Source: Prevotella sp. P2-180 (GTDB lineage Bacteria; Bacteroidota; Bacteroidia; Bacteroidales; Bacteroidaceae). From it: DNA of 64,000 nt. Each line of letters starts with the position of its first letter. Within the stretch, counting starts at the first letter, position 1. The stretch spans positions 1 through 64,000 of the forward strand of contig NZ_NPJI01000110.1 of the NCBI RefSeq assembly GCF_002251435.1, read 5' to 3'. Of this stretch, positions 1 through 7,985 are shown piece by piece. Below the pieces are notes generated by a model. It worked only from the letters and a program-made list of their open reading frames with translations, had not been told where the DNA came from and did no database searches. A program made the translations under genes and the position numbers.

Positions 1-325
1 TATAGTATTGGCTCAGCCCATAGTACTTCGTCTCCGGCTCACCTTCATAATATATGTAGGACTGGCGGATGAGCGTGTCCATATCCACATCTAAGCCCGA
101 CTTGTCCTGTGCCATGGTAAAGAGCAGGCCATAGCGCGCCCTGTCTGATTTTGACAACAAGTATCTGTCAACAGTTGACAGCAAAGCCAAGGATGAATCC
201 GGAGATTGCTCGACAATCCTCTCGGCTTCATCCATGATTTTCGCATTCCTGCCGCATGAGCAAAGCATTGTCAGCAGCAATGCAATAAGTAACGTAAAAC
301 ATTCTTTAGTCCTATTCATTGCCAT
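1..325 (-). CDS. Tetratricopeptide-type lipoprotein, N-terminal part (cut by window edge)
   Basis: The minus strand opens with ATG at 325 (a second in-frame ATG is at 319) and stays open to base 1, giving about 108 residues. A hydrophobic stretch ends in the lipobox-like LLTMLCSC, so the product should be an outer- or inner-membrane lipoprotein. The following helical text (MDEAERIVEQSPDSSLALL) resembles the first repeat of Bacteroidales TPR lipoproteins, which often carry a C-terminal membrane segment and LuxR-type helix-turn-helix. That C-terminal part lies outside the window, so the regulator role is only a possibility. Confidence 0.7.
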   Translation of the reverse strand, partial: MAMNRTKECFTLLIALLLTMLCSCGRNAKIMDEAERIVEQSPDSSLALLSTVDRYLLSKSDRARYGLLFTMAQDKSGLDVDMDTLIRQSYIYYEGEPETKYYGLSQYY

Positions 326-404
326 TAAAGATGCGGTAGAGAAATCAATTATTAATTGCAGTTGTTTCCATAACTATAATGCATTAATTTTATTTATTCG
401 GGGA

Positions 405-412
405 CAAAGTTA
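405..412 (-). promoter_or_regulatory. -7 box TAACTTTG for the lipoprotein gene
   Basis: On the minus strand TAACTTTG fits the Bacteroidetes sigma-ABfr -7 consensus TAnnTTTG and lies 80 bp before the start codon at 325. No clear -33 TTTG is seen. Confidence 0.45.
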
Positions 413-495
413 CAATTTAAGTTTGAATCCACCAAGGTTTTTTGGGAAAAACTTGGCAATAATCTTATCGGCTTCATCCATGACTTTCGGCGGCT

Positions 496-642
496 CAGAG
501 TGCCATATTCCAGAAGCTCGGGAGCATAGCCGATGTTGGCGGTATGACCCGTGCCGAGCGCCTTCAATACGATGAGGCGCTGAAAAAGTTCCGCGACACC
601 ATCAGTGTATTATTCTCAAAAAACCATATCATCCATGGATAG
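496..642 (+). pseudogene. C-terminal remnant of an Rpn-type PD-(D/E)XK nuclease gene
   Basis: In the + frame this reads QSAIFQKLGSIADVGGMTRA and continues to a stop at 640-642. It is close to residues in the C-terminal third of the intact Rpn gene at 45325-46209 (SAVFKKLESIADVGGMTRA at about 45902). Nothing before it encodes the nuclease domain, and the end runs into the opposite-strand ATPase remnant. It is therefore a decayed piece left by deletion, and evidence of turnover of Rpn genes in this genome. Confidence 0.8.
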
Positions 643-1072
643 CCCCTTTAAGCTTATCTCCTTGTTCTGGAAATTGTGGCGTTGCATATAGGCCACCTTC
701 TCCGCTAATCGGGCAGGATTATATTTCTTGGCATTGCGCTTCACTTCGTATGCCTCCAATTCGCCATCAATCGTTTCTGTCACTATATCTATCTCGAAAT
801 CGTCCTGATTGCCTTTTATATTCTGACCACCCGATTTCCACCAACCACCAATCTGCTGGTAGCGGCATGACTTACTGTCTGACTGCCCTCCTTGGCACCT
901 ATCGGGCGTTTCTTGCGAATGATTCCATAGTTTTCCTCGAGCACCTTCATCTGTCCGCCAAGACTCTTCATGCCCGTGGCCGCCTCTATCTCACTCTGGG
1001 TCACATCGCCACGGGCTATTTGTCCCAAGATGCAGAAGTAGGTGCCATACTGACAATCAGCAAGGAAAGCTG
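616..1072 (-). pseudogene. Remnant of an AAA ATPase with DUF234-type C-terminal domain
   Basis: The minus strand encodes YGTYFCILGQIARGDVTQ and on through EENYGIIRKKRPIGAKEG. This is the winged-helix/DUF234 region typical of Bacteroidetes ATP-binding proteins of the archaeal-ATPase type. Around 840 the frame breaks; the continuation (KGNQDDFEIDIVTETIDG, then NPARLAEKVAYMQRHNF, ending at 616) is in another frame. The N-terminal ATPase domain is absent, and the homology stops exactly where the 23-bp periodic array begins at 1075. A frameshifted, truncated pseudogene fits best. Confidence 0.75.
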
Positions 1073-1074
1073 TT

Positions 1075-1212
1075 GGGACAGTTGTTCCATAACTAGTATC
1101 ACGACCGTCCCATAACTATGGAACACTCGTCACTATAGTCATGGAACGGACGTCCCAAAAGCTATGGAACAACCGTGATACAAGGCTGTGGTACAGTCGT
1201 ACCAAAAGTTAG
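1075..1212. repeat. Six-unit degenerate 22-24 bp array with palindromic arms
   Basis: Units start at 1075, 1098, 1120, 1143, 1166 and 1190. Each has the plan five-base arm, four bases, five-base arm, then about nine bases similar to ATAACTAT. The arms vary (GGGAC/GTTCC, ATCAC/GTCCC, GGAAC/GTCAC, GGAAC/GTCCC, GGAAC/GTGAT, GGTAC/GTACC) but keep the spacing, and arms of different units are often reverse complements of each other. There is no open reading frame across it and no invariant repeat as in CRISPR. Confidence 0.75.
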
Positions 1213-1303
1213 GGAGTTTTCAGTTCTTCCGCAATGCTTACCATGCGACTTCCGCCATCTTTCGTCATTGTAAGCGTCTCCACGATGACGTTTTGCGGAA
1301 AGG

Positions 1304-1335
1304 AATGGTGACAGACAAAATCGTCTGTCACCATT
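1304..1335. repeat. Perfect 13-bp inverted repeat
   Basis: AATGGTGACAGAC at 1304-1316 is the exact reverse complement of 1323-1335 with a 6-base spacer. No U-run follows, so it is not an obvious terminator. A looser 8-bp pair (TTCCGCAA at 1227-1234, TTGCGGAA at 1293-1300) lies just before it. The rest of 1213-1458 shows no gene I can support. Confidence 0.7.
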
Positions 1336-1461
1336 CTGTCACCATGCTAAACGTCTATGTACTAATTGGTTATATTAGAATAGTGACAGATGACAGATAA
1401 AATAAAAATTATCACGCGTATACTAGTAATAGCTGACATCACTTCATCTATTATTTACTTA

Positions 1462-1485
1462 AGAGTTTCGCATGTGCTCAACTCT
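1462..1485. terminator. Palindrome directly after the GH31 stop codon
   Basis: AGAGTT and AACTCT frame the core TCGCATGTGCTC. The same core recurs at 19339-19360 and, inverted, at 37760-37781, each time between or after genes. Here it lies 3 bp past the stop of the minus-strand GH31 gene, so transcription termination or 3' end protection is a reasonable guess. Confidence 0.4.
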
Positions 1486-1487
1486 AA

Positions 1488-4451
1488 TTACATCTTCACT
1501 GTGAGAGCCTTGCCGTTGTACTGCACCAGTTTGCCTTGCGGATTGTCGAGGTTGAGTGGTGTGCCGTCAGTGACAAGAACGACATTGAAGCGGCGTGTCT
1601 TCAGCATGCCGTTGAACGAGCCGCGGCGGGCACCGATGGTGAGGGTCTTAGAGGCATCGTCCCACTGGAAGAGAATCTTCGACGACTTGCCTTTCTCATA
1701 GTTGTAGTTTACGCCTTCGTCTTCATAGAGTTCAAACTCGCCGTTGGATCCTGTATAGACGTAAAGGTTGATGAGTTCGGGCTTCTTCTCGTCGCTCCAC
1801 TGAATCTCCGGGCCGAAAGGAACGATGGACCCCTCGCGCACAAAGACAGGCATCTTCTCGTATGGAGCTGATACGCAGACGGTCTTGCCGCCTTCATAGC
1901 GCTTGCCGGTATAGAGATCGTACCATGCCGACTGTTTTGGGAAGTAGACGTCGCGAGAACGAGCCTTGTAGGTGCCCACCGGACATGCCATAAAGGCTGG
2001 ACCAAACATCCACTGGTCGCCGATGTTGAGCACCTTCTCGTCGGAGGCAAAGTCCATAACAAGGCCGCGCAACATTGTGTAGTCCTTATAGTTCACCCAG
2101 CCTGCCATAGAATAGAGATATGGCATCATGCGGTAGCGGAGCTTGTCATAATATACGATGGAGTTGTAGCATGGATGACCTTCGGGTGCGAGGTTCCATA
2201 CCTCGCGGTATGGCCACTGGCCGTGAGCACGATAGAGAGGTATGAAGCACCCAAACTGGTTCCAGCGTGCGTTGAGCTCTCGCCACTCCTTGAGGTCTTC
2301 ATTTTCATATCCGTTTTTCTCGAAAAGTTTCTGAGCGGCCACATAGCGGTTCTCTACGCAGAAGCCTCCCTGGTCCATTCCCCAGAATGGAACACCTGCC
2401 ATTGAGAAGTTGAGTCCGGCTGTCATCTGTGCTCTCATGTCTTCCCATCGTGTACCGATGTCGCCGCTCCATGTGGCGGTAGAGAAGCGTTGTTCGCCTG
2501 CAAATCCGCTACGTGTGAGTAGCAGTACTCGCTTGTTGTTGTCAACAGAACGCTGACCATTGTAGATGGCGTCGGCGTTAACCACTGAATAGGCATTGAA
2601 ATACTCGTCGCTGGTGCCCATGGCTGTAGGTCCGCAGAGCAACTTACGATACTCTATTGGAGTACAGTCGCGTACGTTTGGTTCTGAGGCGTCCATCCAC
2701 CAGCAGTCTATGCCAATGGTGTAGAGGTTGTCGTGCATTTGCTGCCAGAATAGTTTTCTCGCACCTGCAGAGTATGCGTCGTAGAAAGAGCCGAGATAGC
2801 CGGGGCCAACCCAGTCGCGTATATTGTCCTTTATGGCCTGCTGATACATCCATCCGTTTTTGTCAAACTCTTTGTAGTTGTCGGTAGAGGAATAGTACTT
2901 TGGCCAGTGGGAGATAAGTATGCGGGCATTGTTGTCGTGGATATAGTCAATCATGCCTTTAGGATCGGGGAAGCGCTTCGGGTCGAACTTGAAGCTGCCC
3001 CACTTGTCTTCTTCCCAGTAGAGCCAGTCCTGTACCATCACGTCGACCGGTATCTGACGCTTACGGAACTCTCCGAGCACACCTTCCACCTCTGCCTGTG
3101 TATTGTATTTCTCACGGCTCTGCCAGAATCCGAGCGACCACTTTGGCATCACTTGTGCACGTCCAGTTAGGAAGCGGTAGCCTTTGATCACGTCGTCGTA
3201 GCTGTTGCCAGCAATGAAGTAGTAGTCCATTTCCTTGTCCATCTCAGCCCAGATAGACATGCGGTTCTGCTCGGCTTCAGACTGTGGTGTGGCTGCACGC
3301 AGTCCGCAGTATGCCACTCCACCATCGGGTTGCCATTCCACACGCAGCGGAGTACGTTCGCCTTTCTTCAGGTCGACTTCAAACTTATAGGCATTGGGGT
3401 TCCATGCCGTGCGCCATCGTTCTGGCACAACAAGGCGTCCGCCCATATATACCTTCACATATCCCGAGTAATAGAGTATGAAACGGTATTTTGCCGTGGT
3501 TGGAGCTTCTATTTCTCCCTGATATACGACGTTTGACTTTCCGAGGTTGATGTCCTGCGGCAGAAGTCCCACGACACCAGAGTGCTCATAGTAGAGAGAG
3601 TCTTCGCGACGCTCAATTATCTTGCCTGTCTCTTCAGTATAAGTACCAGTGAGCGAGCCTGGGTTACCGTTTTTGTCATACAGTCTGAAGGCGCGGTGTA
3701 GCTGCTGGTAGTTGTTGGGATTGCCCCATCGTCCGTAGGAGTAGGAGTCCCAGAGAATACCATAATTCTTATTGCTCACCACAAATGGTATCGACACTTT
3801 TGTGTTATACTGGAAGAGTTCTTCGTTGCGTCCTTTGTAGTTCATCTCTTCCGACTGATGCTGTCCGAGTCCGTAGAAAGCCTCGTCGGCTGGAGAGTCA
3901 AACACTACGTTCCATGAGTAGCCAGAACGGTCGTCCAATGATAGTTTGTTAAGGTCAGTTGTCTTTCCCCAGTTCACCTCGTCTGGCGATGTTGGTCGAT
4001 AGTTTTCCGGCAGTTCTGTCTGGTTGGATATATATTTTGTGAATGTCTTGCTTCCGTTAGCTTCCTTCAGCAACACCTTTCCAGTGGTTTTGTCGAAGAA
4101 GGTGACGCGTCCGTTATTTTTGTCGACGGTGACTTTCAGTTTTGCTGTCTCGACGATAAGGTTCTGTGAGTCTTCCTTCACATCGGCTTTGTATTTTCCT
4201 TCACGGTTGACCACAACGAGGCTTTTACGCTTTGTAGGGATGGCATCGTCGGGAGTGGCCTCAACACGAATGATGTCGTCGCTTACGACAGTGAGTCGCA
4301 TGGCTTTCACTTGGTTCTTACTTGTCTGAGGAATCTCAAGACTGATTTTTCTTCCGTCACGCACGTAGCCGGCAGCGTCGGCGCTTACGGCAGTGCCGAT
4401 TGTTGCGGCAAACAAGGCCGTAGAAAAGATTATTCTAAATTTCTTTTTCAT
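1488..4451 (-). CDS. GH31 alpha-glycosidase with PA14 insert (alpha-xylosidase type)
   Basis: 987 residues with a signal peptide (MKKKFRIIFSTALFAATI), so exported to the periplasm or outer membrane. An N-terminal GH31 beta-domain is followed by a PA14-like insert at about residues 305-420 and the catalytic barrel. The nucleophile is expected at the Asp of WWMDASEPN (about residue 586) and the acid/base at the Asp of SGDIGTRW (about 664). GH31 with a PA14 insert is the layout of the alpha-xylosidases of Bacteroides ovatus and Cellvibrio, which remove xylose from xyloglucan oligosaccharides; activity on other alpha-glucosides cannot be excluded. It stands alone, with its own promoter and no SusCD neighbours. 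The length is normal for this subgroup. Confidence 0.88.
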   Translation of the reverse strand: MKKKFRIIFSTALFAATIGTAVSADAAGYVRDGRKISLEIPQTSKNQVKAMRLTVVSDDIIRVEATPDDAIPTKRKSLVVVNREGKYKADVKEDSQNLIVETAKLKVTVDKNNGRVTFFDKTTGKVLLKEANGSKTFTKYISNQTELPENYRPTSPDEVNWGKTTDLNKLSLDDRSGYSWNVVFDSPADEAFYGLGQHQSEEMNYKGRNEELFQYNTKVSIPFVVSNKNYGILWDSYSYGRWGNPNNYQQLHRAFRLYDKNGNPGSLTGTYTEETGKIIERREDSLYYEHSGVVGLLPQDINLGKSNVVYQGEIEAPTTAKYRFILYYSGYVKVYMGGRLVVPERWRTAWNPNAYKFEVDLKKGERTPLRVEWQPDGGVAYCGLRAATPQSEAEQNRMSIWAEMDKEMDYYFIAGNSYDDVIKGYRFLTGRAQVMPKWSLGFWQSREKYNTQAEVEGVLGEFRKRQIPVDVMVQDWLYWEEDKWGSFKFDPKRFPDPKGMIDYIHDNNARILISHWPKYYSSTDNYKEFDKNGWMYQQAIKDNIRDWVGPGYLGSFYDAYSAGARKLFWQQMHDNLYTIGIDCWWMDASEPNVRDCTPIEYRKLLCGPTAMGTSDEYFNAYSVVNADAIYNGQRSVDNNKRVLLLTRSGFAGEQRFSTATWSGDIGTRWEDMRAQMTAGLNFSMAGVPFWGMDQGGFCVENRYVAAQKLFEKNGYENEDLKEWRELNARWNQFGCFIPLYRAHGQWPYREVWNLAPEGHPCYNSIVYYDKLRYRMMPYLYSMAGWVNYKDYTMLRGLVMDFASDEKVLNIGDQWMFGPAFMACPVGTYKARSRDVYFPKQSAWYDLYTGKRYEGGKTVCVSAPYEKMPVFVREGSIVPFGPEIQWSDEKKPELINLYVYTGSNGEFELYEDEGVNYNYEKGKSSKILFQWDDASKTLTIGARRGSFNGMLKTRRFNVVLVTDGTPLNLDNPQGKLVQYNGKALTVKM

Positions 4452-4525
4452 ATTATAATTTTTTTAGTTATGTTACGTAAGTGTTCCACTTTTGGTGGTA
4501 AGGAGTTTTGGGTTGAATTGCGTTG

Positions 4526-4533
4526 CAAAGATA
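4526..4533 (-). promoter_or_regulatory. -7 box TATCTTTG for the GH31 gene
   Basis: Perfect TAnnTTTG match on the minus strand, 75 bp before the start codon at 4451; a T-rich stretch about 19 bases further upstream could act as -33. Confidence 0.6.
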
Positions 4534-4638
4534 GCGATAATATTTGGAAAAATGTGATAAAAATGTTATTCTTTGATGTAGGTTTCGTTAATTATTAGCA
4601 TTTAATACATAAAATATGACATAATAATATATATAATA

Positions 4639-4668
4639 AGGGCAGGTTGATATTTGTCAGCCTGCCCT
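4639..4668 (-). terminator. Intrinsic terminator after the DUF349 gene
   Basis: A 12-bp stem (AGGGCAGG..., including one G-T pair) closes a 6-base loop, and is followed on the minus strand by TTATTATATATATT. It lies 43 bp beyond the stop of the DUF349 gene at 4711. Confidence 0.7.
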
Positions 4669-4710
4669 AAATGTATTTATGTGATTAAATAATATACTTG
4701 TATCAGAGAG

Positions 4711-6600
4711 TTATAAGTCGTCTGCCTGCTCGTTAATAGCCCTTATTTTGTCTTTCACAAGTTCTATCTCGTCTTTGAGTTTCTGTACCTTTCGCTTCAT
4801 CTCGTCGATGAGGCTGTTGCCTTTTTTGCTGCTTGCATTGAGGAAGCCAAGATTGTTTTCATATGTCTGTGCCTCGCTCTTTAGTTTTTCGTACTGGTTT
4901 ATCAGACGCTGGCGTTCGTTACCAAGAGCGTTTCCGCCCTTCTCAGCCGCCACGTTCTTAATTTTCGCCTTGAAGTTGTTAAGACGCTTTCTAGAGGCTG
5001 AGATATTCAGTTTTTTATAGATTTCCCTAACCACTGTATGGTATTCGTCGTATACTTTGTCTTTCTCCTTGAAAGGCACGTGTCCGACAGCGTTATATTC
5101 CTCCACGAGTTCCTGCACTTTCTGCTGCGCTCCTTCTTCGGGGTTGTCTGCCAGTTCTTTGAGTTGTGCTATGATGTTACGTTTTTTCTCAAGGTTGGCA
5201 TGTTCTTCGTTGCGTTGTCCAGCACCTTCTTTATTGCGTGCCTCGAAGAACTCGTTGCACAGTCCCAGGAACTCCTCCCAAAGCTGGTCGCCCTGCTTTT
5301 TGGGGACGACACCGATGGTTTTCCATTCTTTCTGTAGCTGTACGAACTTGTCTGAAGTTTTTCTCCACTCCTTACTGTCCTTCATTGCCCTTGCACGCTC
5401 GATAAGTTCGCGTTTCTTTTCTATGTTTGCCTTGTAGGTTTCCTTTAGAGTTTTGTAGTACTCTGTTTTCATGTTGAAGAACTTGTCGCATGAAGAGCGG
5501 AAGCGTTCGAAGATCTTCACGTTCATTTTCTGTGGTGCAAATCCGATGGTTTTCCATTCCTTTTGTATTTCCATCAGTTCTGCTGTATGTTTTTCCCAGT
5601 CGGCGAAATTATTATTCGGTTCTTCCACGAGAGCCTCAATTTTTTCACAGAGTGCAGTTTTCTTCACAAGATTATCTTCTTCCTTTGCCCTGAGGTCTTC
5701 AAAATACTGCTGGTGTCTTTTGTTTACGATGGTTGAAGCAGCCTTGAAGCGGTTCCATATTTCCTCTCTCTGTTCCTTAGCCACAGGTCCAGTCTCCCTG
5801 TATTCCTGATGGAGTTTCTGCAGTTGTCTTGAAGCACTGATGACATCCGGTTCGTCTGCAAGTTTTTCCGCCGCTTCGCAGAGAGCAGTTTTCTTTTCAA
5901 GGTTTTTCTTGAAGTCGTATTCCCTTGCCTCGATGTTGAGCTTAAGCATATCGTAGAACTGCTCGACATAGAGTTGGTAATTTCTCCAAATTTCGTTCAC
6001 CATGGAAGCCGGAACATTTTTGATTTCCTTCCATTCCTGCTGTAGTGCCTTGAATTCGTTGTATGACTTATTGGCCTCATCAGGCGAAGTGACCATGGTT
6101 TTTATTTTTTCGATAATCTCAAGCTTTCGTTTGAGATTATTTTCTTTTTCTTCTTCCTGCTGTCGAAGAAGTTTAGCCCTTCTTTCCTTCACGATAATCA
6201 TTTCGGCCTTGAATGCTTCCTCCTCGTCGTCGGGGAGTATTTGGAAAGACGCCTCGTCGCCACCATTATCGATGTGTGCCTTAAATGCAGCCTCACGCTC
6301 GGCGATGTGCATTTTGTAGAAAATCGTCTTCAGGAAGTCCACCTCGTCCTTGTCGGGTTCGTCTTCTCCTTGTGCGATTTCCCTTAATCGTTCGACTACC
6401 TCTTTTTTTGAGGAATAGACACGCCGTTCCTCTGCAGGAACATCGTTGCATACGGGTGTTTCTACTTCAGAAGTCTCCTGTGGCATCTGTGCCACTTCTG
6501 GGTTTTCTTCCTGATTTTTCACTTCTTCGGTGCTCACATTTTCTGTGTTCACTTCTTCAATTTTTCCTGTTGCCAGGTCTTTCTCTTGAGAGTCCATCAT
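4711..6600 (-). CDS. DUF349 repeat coiled-coil protein
   Basis: 629 residues, soluble and highly charged, without a signal peptide. After an acidic low-complexity N-terminus (to about residue 65) the chain is built from repeated helical DUF349 units of about 70 residues marked by LQKEWKTIG-like motifs (LQQEWKEI, IQKEWKTIGFAPQ, LQKEWKTIGVVPK), ending in a long coiled coil. DUF349 proteins are conserved single-copy genes in Bacteroidetes; their biochemical role is not established. The gene has a terminator of its own and is upstream of the GH31 gene on the same strand. The initiator could be either of two adjacent ATG codons. Confidence 0.88.
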   Translation of the reverse strand: MMDSQEKDLATGKIEEVNTENVSTEEVKNQEENPEVAQMPQETSEVETPVCNDVPAEERRVYSSKKEVVERLREIAQGEDEPDKDEVDFLKTIFYKMHIAEREAAFKAHIDNGGDEASFQILPDDEEEAFKAEMIIVKERRAKLLRQQEEEKENNLKRKLEIIEKIKTMVTSPDEANKSYNEFKALQQEWKEIKNVPASMVNEIWRNYQLYVEQFYDMLKLNIEAREYDFKKNLEKKTALCEAAEKLADEPDVISASRQLQKLHQEYRETGPVAKEQREEIWNRFKAASTIVNKRHQQYFEDLRAKEEDNLVKKTALCEKIEALVEEPNNNFADWEKHTAELMEIQKEWKTIGFAPQKMNVKIFERFRSSCDKFFNMKTEYYKTLKETYKANIEKKRELIERARAMKDSKEWRKTSDKFVQLQKEWKTIGVVPKKQGDQLWEEFLGLCNEFFEARNKEGAGQRNEEHANLEKKRNIIAQLKELADNPEEGAQQKVQELVEEYNAVGHVPFKEKDKVYDEYHTVVREIYKKLNISASRKRLNNFKAKIKNVAAEKGGNALGNERQRLINQYEKLKSEAQTYENNLGFLNASSKKGNSLIDEMKRKVQKLKDEIELVKDKIRAINEQADDL

Positions 6601-6708
6601 TTCACTTTTTATTAGTTAATGAATCGGTACGATACAAAATTTGGCACAAACTTACGCAAAATTTCTTTAACAGCCTAATTTTTGGACGTTTTTTTGCAAA
6701 AAAAACGA

Positions 6709-7635
6709 CTAAATGAGGCGTTTATGGCGGAAAATCCACCAAAACAGGCCTGAAATGGCCACTGAAATGACAATTGCGATGACAAAACCATAGTGACTTT
6801 CTTCCATGCCGTTTACCAGATTCATACCAAAGAGACTGGCTATGAGCGTAGGAAACATCATGAGAATAGACACCGATGTAAGCGTTCGCATCACCGTGTT
6901 CATATTATTGTTGATAATGGACGAATATGTGTCCATGGTCGACTCGAGAATGTTGGAATAAATGTTTGTGGTCTCGCGGGCCTGTGTCATCTCAATATTC
7001 ACATCTTCTATAAGGTCGGCATCGAGTTCGTCAATCTGGAGTTTGAACTTCAGTTTTGAGAGTAGCGTCTCATTTCCTCGTATAGATGTGATGAAATAGG
7101 TGAGCGAGTCCTGCAGTCTGCTCAGTCCTATGAGCGACTCGTTATTTACCTCCCTGTCGAGGTTTCGTTTTGCCTTTTCAATGAGGCTATTGATTTGTTT
7201 CAACCGTTTTAGATACCAAACGGCAGAGGAGAGGAACAGGCGGAATATCATGTCGACATAATCGGTGAATCCCTCACCTCTTTTCTGTTGATAGCTTACG
7301 AAGTCTATCATCATGTTTGTCTCGTAATAACAGACTGTGATGGTGACGTCGCGCTTATGGATGATGCCTAATGGCACTGTGGTGTAAGGAGTTCGAGAAC
7401 GTATCTCTTTCACGTATGGTATACGAAGGATTATGAGCATCCAGCCGTCGTCGTACTCATAACGGGCACGCTCGTCGGTATCGCTAATGTCCGACATAAA
7501 ATAGTCGGGTATATTGAATTGCTTTTCAAGCAGCAGTTGGTCTTCTTCTGTAGGACATGTTACTTGAATCCAGCAGTTTGGTTCCCATTCGTTAATGGCG
7601 GTGAGTCCGCCGTTTGTGTTCCAGTATGTACGCAT
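6709..7635 (-). CDS. corA: CorA-family divalent cation channel
   Basis: 308 residues with the CorA plan: a soluble alpha/beta N-terminal half, a long stalk helix, and two C-terminal membrane helices separated by the signature GMNLVNGMEE loop, here with GMN intact. The family forms homopentameric inner-membrane channels for Mg2+ (also Co2+ or Ni2+). The length is typical. The start MRTYWNTNGG is preceded by about 155 bases of leader after the -7 box at 7799-7806, and this leader has mutually exclusive hairpins (see 7700-7735). Co2+ or Zn2+ transport cannot be separated from Mg2+ by sequence. Confidence 0.9.
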   Translation of the reverse strand: MRTYWNTNGGLTAINEWEPNCWIQVTCPTEEDQLLLEKQFNIPDYFMSDISDTDERARYEYDDGWMLIILRIPYVKEIRSRTPYTTVPLGIIHKRDVTITVCYYETNMMIDFVSYQQKRGEGFTDYVDMIFRLFLSSAVWYLKRLKQINSLIEKAKRNLDREVNNESLIGLSRLQDSLTYFITSIRGNETLLSKLKFKLQIDELDADLIEDVNIEMTQARETTNIYSNILESTMDTYSSIINNNMNTVMRTLTSVSILMMFPTLIASLFGMNLVNGMEESHYGFVIAIVISVAISGLFWWIFRHKRLI

Positions 7636-7699
7636 TGTTCCAATCCAAAATAGTTATACAAAAACAGTTAAGACCCTTTGGTCTCACACAAATGTCGAT

Positions 7700-7735
7700 A
7701 TGGCAAGAGGATTGGCGTCTTGCCATCCTCACGCC
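7700..7735 (-). promoter_or_regulatory. Structured leader of corA with alternative hairpins
   Basis: A perfect 9-bp stem pairs 7700-7708 with 7718-7726. Bases of this stem can instead form GAGGAT/ATCCTC (7707-7712 with 7725-7730) or GGCGT/ACGCC (7714-7718 with 7731-7735). The element is in the 5' untranslated region of the Mg2+ channel gene. It does not match a riboswitch class I can recognise. Confidence 0.45.
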
Positions 7736-7798
7736 TAAATACTGAAGTTTTCCGCGTGATAATCGTCCATAATTGTTGCAGTTTTATTTTTTTCGGTG

Positions 7799-7806
7799 CA
7801 AAGGTA
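7799..7806 (-). promoter_or_regulatory. -7 box TACCTTTG for corA
   Basis: TAnnTTTG match on the minus strand, 164 bp before the corA start; implies a long leader. Confidence 0.55.
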
Positions 7807-7813
7807 TAAAAAA

Positions 7814-7841
7814 AATGAAGAATGAAGAATGAAGAATGAAG
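7814..7841. repeat. Heptamer tandem repeat (AATGAAG)4
   Basis: Four exact copies of the 7-mer in a row. The same heptamer, in either orientation, fills intergenic sites at 10431, 24200 and 26371. Here it lies immediately upstream of the corA -7 box, in the place where a -33 element should be. Confidence 0.9.
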
Positions 7842-7896
7842 AATTTTTCGTCCCGTAACGATTTTTTAACAAAAAAGGAGAGTTAAGGAGTTAAGG

Positions 7897-7954
7897 AGTT
7901 AAGACAAATGTCTAAGCCACCAAAAATCGTGAGTGACTCACTATTGTCTTAACT
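7897..7954 (-). terminator. Inverted repeat downstream of pepD
   Basis: An 11-bp stem (AGTTAAGACAA with its complement at 7944-7954) flanks a loop that holds its own palindrome GTGAGTGACTCAC. Direct repeats of GGAGTTAA precede it. It is 31 bp beyond the pepD stop, and a T-rich run follows on the minus strand at 7866-7880, so termination is plausible. Confidence 0.45.
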
Positions 7955-7985
7955 ACTAAACTCCTTTATTCTTATAAATCGACAC

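Noticed and set aside
1075..1212. CRISPR array
   Set aside because: The period (23 bp) is too short and there is no invariant repeat alternating with unique spacers; variation is inside palindromic arms. No cas gene is in the window.
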